From the NCBI GenBank assembly GCA_030528765.1, contig JAUMYD010000034.1, positions 1 to 6,113 on the forward strand: a stretch of DNA of 6,113 nt. The letters are read 5' to 3'. Positions within the stretch are counted from its first letter, which is position 1, and each line of letters opens with the position of its first letter. A program made the translations under genes and the position numbers. This DNA is from Bacillota bacterium (GTDB lineage Bacteria > Bacillota > Dehalobacteriia > UBA4068). This document shows, piece by piece, positions 1-5,061 of the stretch. The notes under the pieces were generated by a model. That model had not been told where the DNA came from, did no database searches, and was given only the letters and a program-made list of their open reading frames with translations.

Positions 1-266
1 GCAATCGTCCGCCGCAGCCCGGGACTGCTTTTCCCGGGGCCGGAGCCTTGCTCCCGATGCTGCAGCAGCTCCCCCCGGAGCAGCTTCCGAACATCCCCCC
101 ACCCCGCTCCGCAGAGGATCTGCAGCAGCTCCTCTCCCACTTTGCGTCCATTCTCAGCCCGGAAAACGAGTCCCTGCTCCGGGAGCTTATTGACGAGCTG
201 CAGCAGGGTGGCGAGCCCGCAAAATTGCAGGAACTGGCCCTTCGTCTACAGCAGCGCCTGCGCTGA
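1..266 (+). CDS. 3' end of an unrecognised Gln/Leu/Pro-rich protein (5' partial)
   Basis: The frame is open from the left edge (first full codon at position 3) to a TGA at 264-266, so this is most likely the C-terminal part of a longer protein. About 87 residues are visible. A proline-rich stretch (LPPEQLPNIPPPR) is followed by two or three amphipathic Leu/Gln-rich helices (EDLQQLLSHFASIL, SLLRELIDELQQ, KLQELALRLQQRL) that look like coiled coil or helical bundle. The element LQQL is written twice with the same 13 bases (60-72 and 120-132), 60 bases apart and in phase, which suggests a small internal duplication. A TTG at 48 or an ATG at 57 could start a 60-70 residue peptide. GGAG at 42-45 lies too close to the TTG and rather far from the ATG, so a start inside the window is less likely. 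No domain is recognised and I assign no function. The gene converges on the MazF gene with only 30 bases between the stops. Confidence 0.55.
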   Translation, partial: NRPPQPGTAFPGAGALLPMLQQLPPEQLPNIPPPRSAEDLQQLLSHFASILSPENESLLRELIDELQQGGEPAKLQELALRLQQRLR

Positions 267-290
267 AAAAGACCCCGGCAGAGACCGGGG
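266..290 (-). terminator. Intrinsic terminator of the MazF gene
   Basis: CCCCGG (273-278) pairs with CCGGGG (285-290) around a 6-base loop. On the minus strand the hairpin is followed by TCTTTTT, and it begins 6 bases after the MazF stop. On the plus strand it is followed only by CCCTTCTC, so it would terminate the convergent gene poorly. Confidence 0.8.
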
Positions 291-296
291 CCCTTC

Positions 297-638
297 TCAG
301 CTAAGACCGATGGATACAGCCATAGCCAGATCCACCCGCTCCATCGCGGGCCTGTGCAGCGCAGCCACCTTTTGCTTCAGGCGGCTCTTATCAATGGTGC
401 GCATCTGCTCTGCCAATACAACGGAATCCCGCTGCAAGCCACTCTCCGCAGAGCAAAGCTCCACATGCGTGGGCAGCCTGGCCTTATCGATTTGGGATGT
501 AATGGGCAAAACAATGGTGGTGGGGCTGTAGGTGTTTCCCACATCATTCTGAATGATCAGCACAGGGCGGGTCCCGCCCTGCTCAGAGCCTTGAACAGGG
601 TTCAGCTCCGCAAAATAGATCTCTCCTCTTTGAACCAT
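297..638 (-). CDS. mazF: MazF/PemK-family toxin endoribonuclease (NdoA/EndoA-like)
   Basis: This 113-residue protein is close in length and sequence to Bacillus subtilis NdoA/MazF, a sequence-specific mRNA interferase that cuts single-stranded RNA in the cytoplasm. The family signature is intact: RGEIYFAELNPV, then GSEQGG-RPVLIIQND with the catalytic arginine (R24), VLPITSQ with the catalytic threonine (T47), LPTHVEL, and the RDSVVLAEQMRTIDKSRL segment. The C terminus is about three residues shorter than in B. subtilis. The ATG at 638-636 is chosen because AGGTGA lies 5 bases upstream and the family N terminus begins there. The same frame stays open to a GTG at 740, but that start has no ribosome-binding site and would add 34 non-homologous residues. 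In Bacilli and many Clostridia the gene follows an antitoxin of the ribbon-helix-helix type, often beside alr. Here the upstream neighbour is the bofA terminator and no antitoxin frame fits in between. The fold and activity are well supported; the target sequence cannot be read from the protein. Confidence 0.93.
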   Translation of the reverse strand: MVQRGEIYFAELNPVQGSEQGGTRPVLIIQNDVGNTYSPTTIVLPITSQIDKARLPTHVELCSAESGLQRDSVVLAEQMRTIDKSRLKQKVAALHRPAMERVDLAMAVSIGLS

Positions 639-752
639 GAAATCACCTGCTTTTTTCAGGGGGGCAGCTCCTCTGCCCGCCGCTGCTTTCTTGATAAAAG
701 CTTTCCCCGCAAGCAGGTCCCTTATACCTGAATTTTTCACAAAAAATGCCGC

Positions 753-791
753 AAAAGAAAAAAGGCAGGAAACCTCTGCGGGTCTCCTGCC
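753..791 (-). terminator. Intrinsic terminator of bofA
   Basis: GGCAGGA (764-770) pairs with TCCTGCC (785-791). After one mismatch, three further pairs (772-774 with 781-783) close a 6-base loop. On the minus strand the hairpin is followed by TTTTTTCTTTT (763-753). It lies 10 bases past the bofA stop and separates bofA from the MazF gene. Confidence 0.88.
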
Positions 792-801
792 CCGGCCCCG
801 C

Positions 802-1062
802 TCAGATCGCGGCGATCACGGCCAGGCTAGCCATGCCCGGCGCACCCAGAAGAGCAGAAACCGCCAGAGTCAGGCCATTCACCGGCAGCTGCAGTGCAGT
901 CCAGCCGGCACAGGCATTGATCAGCAGCAGCAGAGCCATGCCCATCGCCACATTGGCGCTGGCCCTGCCCGCCAGCCGGAAAAAACGCTCCGGCACCAGG
1001 CAGGCCACAAAAACCACAGCCAGCCCGGCCAACAGCAGCAAAAGATATTGCCAGAGATTCAT
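802..1062 (-). CDS. bofA: BofA, inhibitor of pro-sigma-K processing
   Basis: An 86-residue integral membrane protein, against 87 in B. subtilis BofA. In that organism BofA works with SpoIVFA in the mother-cell membrane around the forespore, holding the intramembrane protease SpoIVFB inactive until the forespore signals, so that pro-sigma-K is cut at the right time. Visible here are a hydrophobic segment at about 4-22, a second at about 36-55 (ending LLLLINACAGW), and the conserved C-terminal block LPVNGLT followed by LLGAPGMASLAVI. The three polar residues reported as important in the B. subtilis protein (N48, N61, T64) have counterparts at N49, N62 and T65. The ATG at 1062-1060 is preceded by GGAGGG at a good distance; the frame continues upstream to 1152 but with non-family sequence. 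The gene appears monocistronic, with its own terminator and a candidate sigma-E promoter. SpoIVFA and SpoIVFB are not in the window, so whether this BofA has its usual partners here is unknown. Confidence 0.93.
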   Translation of the reverse strand: MNLWQYLLLLLAGLAVVFVACLVPERFFRLAGRASANVAMGMALLLLINACAGWTALQLPVNGLTLAVSALLGAPGMASLAVIAAI

Positions 1063-1091
1063 ATGCTTCCCTCCGATCCCTTGTCTGCTCC

Positions 1092-1121
1092 ATCTATATG
1101 CAGCGGCTGCTCCGCTTATGT
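1092..1121 (-). promoter_or_regulatory. Candidate sigma-E-type promoter of bofA
   Basis: On the minus strand ACATAAG (1121-1115) lies 14 bases before CATATAGAT (1100-1092). This resembles the sigma-E pattern (ATA core in the -35, CATA at the start of the -10, spacing of 14-15). The predicted start would leave a leader of about 20 bases carrying the GGAGGG ribosome site. bofA is a sigma-E gene in B. subtilis, which agrees. The -10 match is partial, so this is a prediction. Confidence 0.45.
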
Positions 1122-1152
1122 CCGCCCGCTCTGCCCGGCAGGGACTGCGCAT

Positions 1153-1185
1153 AAAAAAGGCACAGCAGTGTGCATCTGCTGTGCC
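1153..1185 (-). terminator. Intrinsic terminator of the amidase-carboxypeptidase operon
   Basis: GGCACAGCAG (1159-1168) and CTGCTGTGCC (1176-1185) form a perfect 10-bp stem with a 7-base loop. On the minus strand it is followed by TTTTTTAT. It lies 38 bases past the stop of the SLH carboxypeptidase gene and is the strongest terminator in the window. Confidence 0.93.
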
Positions 1186-1223
1186 TGTGCTTCTCTGAAA
1201 AACAGCCCGGGAAAAGACAGTGT

Positions 1224-2801
1224 CTACAGGGAAGCCTTCCCTTCCGGCTGCTTGATCCCGGGGATCAGCCCCTCCGGCCGGGAGTCCCTGTCATCGTCAT
1301 CGTCCTCATCCTCATCCTCGTCCTCATTCTCGTCTTCGTTGTCTTCTATTTCTCCTTCCTGCAGGCTTTCTGCCTCTTCCAGATTCATATTATAGAAATA
1401 CCAGAGAATACGATCCAGCATCGCACTGATCTCTGCCCTAGTGATGGTGGCATCCGGATTAAAATTCCCCTGCAGATCCCCGGTAAGGATCCCGTAATCT
1501 GCCAGCAGCTGCACCGCATGGCGCAGCTCCGGGCTGGCATCCAGCATATCCCCAAAGGTGATCCCGCTGCTGATCGCTTCCGGAAGGAAGGCGAAGAGCG
1601 GAGCCAGTGCCTCTGCCGCCTCCCAGCGCAGAACCTGCTGATTGGGAGAAAAGGCCATCACACCATTTTTCACCTGCATGGAACGGGGAAGCAGGCCGTA
1701 GTTGTAGCAAAGCCAAAGGCTGGGGTAGAAGTAATCGCTGGGCAGCACATCCGTATAAGGCAGATAGCCGGGGATGTCCCCCTGGGGCTGGAAAAGCAGG
1801 CGATAGGTGCGGGCCGTCAGCGTCACCAGCTCTGCCCGGCTGATATTCCGCCCGGGGCGGAAGGTATTATCCGTATAACCGGTCACGATATCCAGCATGA
1901 CCAGGTGGCGAATGTTCTCCTCTGCCCAGTGGCCCACGATATCATAAAGCGTGGAAGCCACAGCCAGAGTGGTGACGATATAGCTGTTTCGGGCCGGTGT
2001 GGCAAAGGAGACGGAAAGCAGCTGCCCGGGCAGGGCATCAACAGAAGCCAGATCCTCACAATAATAAATCGCGTAAGCCTGCCCGTTCTGGCTGGATACC
2101 ATGCCGATCACGCCTTCGGTGCGCAGCTTGGCAATATAATCCTCCAGAATGAGATTGTTTCTGTGTATGTATTCCGCATGGGGCTGGCCCACATAGCGGA
2201 AGTGCCAGGGCTCATAGATATAACCGGTATCCCCTGTACGGTCTTCAGGATAGCGCAGGATAAAGCCATATTCCCAGCAGTGCTCATCCAGCCATTTCCC
2301 CTCCGGCGTGGAGTAAAAGCTCTCCGTCAGGCCGGTGCCGCCGGCTGTAACATCAATGGCCAGCCCGCTCTGGTGCTCACTGGCACCGGGAGGGGCAACC
2401 ACCTGCCCGCCCAGGCGCTCGGCCTCTGCCTGGCCATAGCCGGAAGCCCTGTATTGGTTGATCTTCCGCTGGTAAAGATAGCTCTGCGTGCTGTAGCTGC
2501 GGTAGCCGCTGGTGCCGTAAAGCCCGCTCAGCCCGGTATCCTTCATATCCGTATACATACGCTGCAGGGCCTCGGCAGCAGGGCGGCTCATCTGCACAGT
2601 GCCGCTGATCCGCATATAATCCCCCAGATTCACCAGGTCCCCGCCTGCGTAAGCACTGGGAAGAACATTGCTCTTGTTGATCAGCATCTGGGCATAGCCG
2701 ATCTCCCCTTCATAGGCAGCTGCGCCCTGGGGAAGCAGGGCCAGCAGCAGCAGCGCCAAGGAAAACATCAGGCACAAAAAAGATCTGTGTTTGAAAAACA
2801 T
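1224..2801 (-). CDS. Secreted D-alanyl-D-alanine carboxypeptidase (M15B/VanY type) with three SLH repeats and an acidic tail
   Basis: This 525-residue exported wall enzyme is predicted to remove the terminal D-Ala from peptidoglycan stem peptides. A signal peptide covers 1-29 (KHR, a long Leu-rich core, then QGAAA before Tyr30). The catalytic domain is at about 60-215. It has SGYRS (R101), the zinc motif SEHQSGLAID (H143 and D150), and EPWHFRYVG, with E197 as catalytic base and H200 as third zinc ligand. These are the hallmarks of the VanY/DacB-like M15B group. Three SLH repeats follow at about 285-332, 346-402 and 413-466. The first and third keep the SRAE/TRAE motif (321-324, 454-457), while the second has LRWE and is degenerate. 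SLH repeats usually bind pyruvylated secondary wall polymer, so the enzyme is expected to be held at the cell surface. After the repeats comes an almost uninterrupted Asp/Glu tail (484-506) and a short ending. The start ATG has a G-rich ribosome site (GGGGGA) just upstream. The gene lies 41 bases after the amidase gene, without a promoter or terminator between them, and is probably cotranscribed. No vanA/vanB-type resistance genes are nearby, so a housekeeping role is more likely than vancomycin resistance. Confidence 0.9.
   Translation of the reverse strand: MFFKHRSFLCLMFSLALLLLALLPQGAAAYEGEIGYAQMLINKSNVLPSAYAGGDLVNLGDYMRISGTVQMSRPAAEALQRMYTDMKDTGLSGLYGTSGYRSYSTQSYLYQRKINQYRASGYGQAEAERLGGQVVAPPGASEHQSGLAIDVTAGGTGLTESFYSTPEGKWLDEHCWEYGFILRYPEDRTGDTGYIYEPWHFRYVGQPHAEYIHRNNLILEDYIAKLRTEGVIGMVSSQNGQAYAIYYCEDLASVDALPGQLLSVSFATPARNSYIVTTLAVASTLYDIVGHWAEENIRHLVMLDIVTGYTDNTFRPGRNISRAELVTLTARTYRLLFQPQGDIPGYLPYTDVLPSDYFYPSLWLCYNYGLLPRSMQVKNGVMAFSPNQQVLRWEAAEALAPLFAFLPEAISSGITFGDMLDASPELRHAVQLLADYGILTGDLQGNFNPDATITRAEISAMLDRILWYFYNMNLEEAESLQEGEIEDNEDENEDEDEDEDDDDDRDSRPEGLIPGIKQPEGKASL
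1284..1352 (-). repeat. Low-complexity GAY/GAR codon run encoding the polyacidic tail
   Basis: The plus strand shows imperfect reiteration of TCATCG, TCCTCA and TCCTCG hexamers, which on the minus strand reads as alternating GAG and GAT/GAC codons. It encodes 21 Asp, Glu or Asn residues among the 23 positions 484-506 of the SLH carboxypeptidase. Such tracts can change length by replication slippage in steps of 3 or 6 bases without breaking the frame. Confidence 0.8.
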
Positions 2802-2842
2802 CTTTCATCCCCCAAGCTTATTAAAATCGCCTTTCCGGTGGA

Positions 2843-4069
2843 TCACTCATCTGTTTCCGAAGGGACAGTGTAGCCCTCCGGGAAGGGCTGGCTGCTGCCG
2901 GGGCCGATCAGGCCGGGCTCCTCCTCCAGCTGCCAATATTCCGCGGAGCCTGCCGCCACAGCGGCCACCAGCTCCCTCCAATTTTTCTTCCAGTATTCCG
3001 CATCCCCGGCATGATCCAGAAAAATATATTCCAGCAGCAGAGCCTCTGCTCCCAGAGCCAGCTCCTCATGGCGATCAATGCGGAAAAGCCGATAATTATA
3101 GGGAGAGAGCGCATAGCCGCCTGTTTCCCGGATGATGAAATAATAATCCCGGGGGATCAGGCTGCGCTTCTCGCTACCCCGCTTATAAAGGGCTGCTTCC
3201 ACCCAGCCCAGGCCGTTTTCATCCCCGTGCCAGCCGCTGGCCAGAAGCTCTGCCTGAACAGCGGCAGCCCAGCTGCTATCCGTATACAGAGAGCTGTAAA
3301 GCTGAAAGCCGCTGCCTCCCCCTGCATTCAGGTGGGAGGAAAGCAGGTATTTCGCATGCTTCCTGTAGACCTGATCCACGCGGGCTCCCTCTGCATAGGG
3401 GTTATCCTCTTCCCAGGAAGCGCCGGGGATCTCCGCATCATGGCGGCTGAGGGCGACCTTCAGGCCCATCTCACGAAAGCACTCTGCCAGATACTGGGCA
3501 GCCATCAGGTTCTGCTCTGCCTCCACCAGGCCGTTCCCGGAGGCGCCGGGGTCAATGCCCCCATGCCCAGGGTCGATCAGAATATCATAGACATCCTTCG
3601 GCAGCTGCTCCACTTCCTCCAGACGCAGGGCCAGAAAGCCTGCTGCATCCCGATAGAACTGCCAGTGAAGGTTCCGGCTGTTTCTGGTGATGGTATAGCC
3701 CTCCGGCAGAAAAAGCCCTTCCTCCACAGAGAGGAGATCCTCCCCACAGCGCAGGCTGTACTCTCCGGGCGGGATCTGCCAGAGCAGCAGGCCCCTGTTG
3801 ATACCTTCCTCTTCCTGCCAGAGAAAATCCGGCCCCTCCTCCCCCTGCCAAAGCTCCAAATGCGGGAAAAGCTCCCGCCGTCCGTAGGAAGCGTGGGCAT
3901 AGATCAGGGCAGACTCCCCATGCACATAGATCGCAGAAAGCGGCTGTGCAGTGGGGGGCGGCGCAGGCTCGGGGGCCACTGGTTCCGCAGGCTGCGGAGC
4001 GCAGGCCGAAAGCAGCAGAAAAAGCCCGGTGATGAGCAGGAAAAATAATCCTCGTTTTTTCATATACAC
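2843..4069 (-). CDS. Lipoprotein N-acetylmuramoyl-L-alanine amidase (Amidase_3 family)
   Basis: A 408-residue zinc amidase predicted to cut the bond between N-acetylmuramic acid and L-Ala in peptidoglycan. The N terminus is a lipoprotein signal: basic MKKR, a hydrophobic core, then the lipobox LSAC with Cys23. A Pro/Ala-rich linker follows at about 24-43. Residues 45-155 form a poorly conserved region rich in Trp and Glu that I do not recognise. The Amidase_3 domain spans about 162-375: IDPGHGGIDPGASG (zinc ligand H169), a Glu with the E-x-x-x-N-L pattern (E183), and SSHLNAG (zinc ligand H246). A late LLLEYIFLDHAGD (E347) resembles the usual LVE-GFISN-D motif carrying the catalytic Glu; RETGG (E315) is the alternative. 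The distance from H246 to E347 is about 100 residues, longer than the roughly 60 I would expect, suggesting an insertion. I chose GTG at 4069 because AGGAG lies 9 bases before it; the ATG at 4063 would give a 15-base spacer. It is the first gene of the operon with the SLH carboxypeptidase. Confidence 0.88.
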   Translation of the reverse strand: MYMKKRGLFFLLITGLFLLLSACAPQPAEPVAPEPAPPPTAQPLSAIYVHGESALIYAHASYGRRELFPHLELWQGEEGPDFLWQEEEGINRGLLLWQIPPGEYSLRCGEDLLSVEEGLFLPEGYTITRNSRNLHWQFYRDAAGFLALRLEEVEQLPKDVYDILIDPGHGGIDPGASGNGLVEAEQNLMAAQYLAECFREMGLKVALSRHDAEIPGASWEEDNPYAEGARVDQVYRKHAKYLLSSHLNAGGGSGFQLYSSLYTDSSWAAAVQAELLASGWHGDENGLGWVEAALYKRGSEKRSLIPRDYYFIIRETGGYALSPYNYRLFRIDRHEELALGAEALLLEYIFLDHAGDAEYWKKNWRELVAAVAAGSAEYWQLEEEPGLIGPGSSQPFPEGYTVPSETDE

Positions 4070-4094
4070 AAAAAGAAACTCCTTTATCCTTTAT

Positions 4095-4123
4095 ATTATA
4101 GCACAAAGCCCCCTGCAGCACAA
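4095..4123 (-). promoter_or_regulatory. Sigma-A promoter of the amidase-carboxypeptidase operon
   Basis: On the minus strand TTGTGC (4123-4118) lies 17 bases before a perfect TATAAT (4100-4095). A TG one base before the -10 makes it an extended -10 promoter, which offsets the weak -35. The 5' leader would be about 20 bases and carries the AGGAG that decides the GTG start. The heptamer TTTGTGC occurs twice, 17 bases apart (4124-4118 and 4107-4101), once over the -35 and once abutting the -10. Confidence 0.78.
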
Positions 4124-4152
4124 ATCTTTTCTCCGGTAAAGTCGCTCTCTCC

Positions 4153-4234
4153 GGGGCTTTTGGCTTGCTCTTCTGCCATTCGCCGGGCAGACTGGCTTCA
4201 GCTCATGGGTGCCGGGCCGTTCCGGCTTAGCCCC
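4153..4234. other. GC-rich intergenic element with branched folding potential
   Basis: The gap 4070-4434 holds promoters at both ends and this GC-rich segment in the middle. GGGGCT (4153-4158) can pair with AGCCCC (4229-4234). Inside lie two hairpins: CTGCC (4173-4177) with GGCAG (4186-4190), and GCCGG (4211-4215) with CCGGC (4222-4226). GCCGGGC (4182, 4211) and TGGCTT (4161, 4193) each occur twice as direct repeats. No T-run follows on either strand and I see no convincing promoter that would transcribe it, so strand and role are open. I compared it by eye with cobalamin, FMN, SAM, ZTP and c-di-GMP riboswitches and the SRP RNA and found no real match. The AT-rich remainder (4235-4298) shows nothing else. 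Confidence 0.35.
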
Positions 4235-4298
4235 CCAATACTGCCTTTCTCTGTTTCCATCCTTTTTGAAACAAATTTTTTTCAGATCCCTTTTTATA

Positions 4299-4327
4299 TT
4301 GACATATTATAAGCAGCATGATATTAT
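4299..4327 (+). promoter_or_regulatory. Distal sigma-A promoter of carD
   Basis: A perfect TTGACA (4299-4304) is followed 17 bases later by TATTAT (4322-4327, five of six matches). TATAAA at 4325-4330 is an alternative -10 with a 20-base spacer. It lies 43 bases upstream of the stronger proximal promoter. Confidence 0.6.
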
Positions 4328-4341
4328 AAATAATTTTAGAT

Positions 4342-4371
4342 TTGACAAATTATTATTTCGTTTGCTATAAT
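4342..4371 (+). promoter_or_regulatory. Proximal sigma-A promoter of carD
   Basis: Perfect TTGACA (4342-4347) and perfect TATAAT (4366-4371), 18 bases apart, with the extended -10 element TGC at 4363-4365. The predicted start near 4378 leaves a leader of about 57 bases. The leader contains a weak hairpin with a CTTCGG loop (4396-4413). Confidence 0.9.
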
Positions 4372-4434
4372 TTATATGTGACTTTCTATCGGGATGCAGG
4401 CCTTCGGTGCTGCGAAGAAACAGGCAGGTGGATT

Positions 4435-4923
4435 ATGTTTGAGATCGGTGAAAAAGTACTTTACCCCGTCCATGGCGCAGGCATCATCGAAGCCATTGAG
4501 CAGCGGGAAATTCTGGGGGAAGAACGCAGCTATTATGTGCTGCGGCTTTCCACCGGGGATCTGCAGGTTCTGGTACCTGTGGATACCGTGGAAAAGGTGG
4601 GGCTTCGCCCCATCTGCCCCAAAAGCAAGCTGGCTGAGGTGGAGAATATCCTCCGCAGGCCCAGCCCCCCTTGGGAGGAAAACTGGAACAAACGCTACCG
4701 CATCAATATGGATAAGATCAAAAGCGGCGATATCTGCCAACTGGCAGAGGTGATCTGCAGCCTGAACCTGCGGGATCTGGAAAAAGGGCTTTCTGCCGGT
4801 GAGAAAAAAATGCTGGAGAATGCCAAGCGCATTCTGATCAGCGAAATGATCTTCTGCGCGGAAATCGATCAGGAGCAGGCCAGCACCTATCTGCAGAATT
4901 GCCTTTCCGCAGAATGCCCCTGA
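4435..4923 (+). CDS. carD: CarD/CdnL-type RNA polymerase-binding transcription regulator
   Basis: The 162-residue product has the usual length for this family. CarD proteins bind the beta subunit of RNA polymerase and stabilise or tune the open complex at sigma-A promoters, often of rRNA and other highly expressed genes. The N-terminal Tudor-like RNA polymerase-interaction domain is at about 1-60, beginning FEIGEKVLYPVHGAGII and continuing through YYVLRLSTGD and LVPVDTVEKVGLRPI. A helical DNA-interacting domain follows at about 75-160 and includes WNKRYRINMDKI, SGDICQLAEVICSLNLRD and a Lys/Glu-rich helix ending in ILISEM. The ATG at 4435 is chosen because AGGTGG lies 5 bases before it and the family N terminus starts there. 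The frame is open 31 codons further up, but that stretch overlaps the promoter and is not family-like. The gene is under two tandem consensus promoters, so strong growth-linked expression is expected. It lies upstream of the PIN/TRAM gene in the same direction. Confidence 0.93.
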   Translation: MFEIGEKVLYPVHGAGIIEAIEQREILGEERSYYVLRLSTGDLQVLVPVDTVEKVGLRPICPKSKLAEVENILRRPSPPWEENWNKRYRINMDKIKSGDICQLAEVICSLNLRDLEKGLSAGEKKMLENAKRILISEMIFCAEIDQEQASTYLQNCLSAECP

Positions 4924-4967
4924 ACGCAGAGCGCCGGAAACTCTGCGTGTCGAAAAAACGAATTTTT
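4924..4967 (+). terminator. Weak terminator or attenuating hairpin after carD
   Basis: ACGCAGAG (4924-4931) and CTCTGCGT (4941-4948) form an 8-bp stem directly after the carD stop. The T-run TTTTT (4963-4967) lies 14 bases past the stem rather than touching it, so termination is probably partial and some transcripts may continue into the next gene. Confidence 0.45.
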
Positions 4968-4988
4968 CCTGATATATTGCCGGATGGA

Positions 4989-5017
4989 TTGCATTACAGC
5001 ATCTCTTTCACTATAAT
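4989..5017 (+). promoter_or_regulatory. Promoter of the PIN/TRAM gene
   Basis: TTGCAT (4989-4994), a 17-base spacer and a perfect TATAAT (5012-5017). The -35 matches only in TTG. The start near 5024 would leave a leader of about 38 bases, with the ribosome site GGGGGGTGAT at 5047-5056. Confidence 0.65.
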
Positions 5018-5061
5018 GATGAAATAAAGGCAACTGCTTCCTGCCCGGGGGGTGATTTTCT

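Noticed and set aside
698..727. GTATA-16-GGAAAGCTT on the minus strand upstream of the MazF gene, resembling a forespore sigma-F promoter
   Set aside because: The -10 lacks a key A and the spacing is one base longer than usual. No independent support, and the region contains no good sigma-A promoter to compare with.
639..740. 34-codon N-terminal extension of MazF from GTG 740
   Set aside because: No ribosome-binding site before the GTG, the residues are unlike the family N terminus, and the ATG at 638 has AGGTGA at the right distance.
1224..2801. VanY-type vancomycin resistance gene
   Set aside because: The M15B domain is shared by housekeeping carboxypeptidases. There is no vanH/A/X or vanR/S gene nearby, and the SLH repeats point to a wall-maintenance enzyme.
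1170..2873. Long plus-strand open frame of 567 codons opposite the SLH carboxypeptidase
   Set aside because: It is the antisense shadow of a gene with clear catalytic and SLH motifs. It has no recognisable domain, and its low-complexity start simply mirrors the acidic repeat.
3011..4048. Plus-strand open frame of 345 codons opposite the amidase gene
   Set aside because: Shadow of the amidase. Its translation has no family features and no promoter or ribosome site precedes it.
4153..4260. Cobalamin riboswitch, read on the minus strand (AAGCCAG followed by TGCC)
   Set aside because: Only a short 3'-end resemblance. The conserved core and the rest of the aptamer are missing, and the element lies upstream of the amidase promoter, so it would not be in that transcript.
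4342..4434. Upstream extension of carD by 31 codons
   Set aside because: It would begin inside the perfect -35 box of the proximal promoter and is not similar to CarD proteins; the ATG at 4435 has a good ribosome site.
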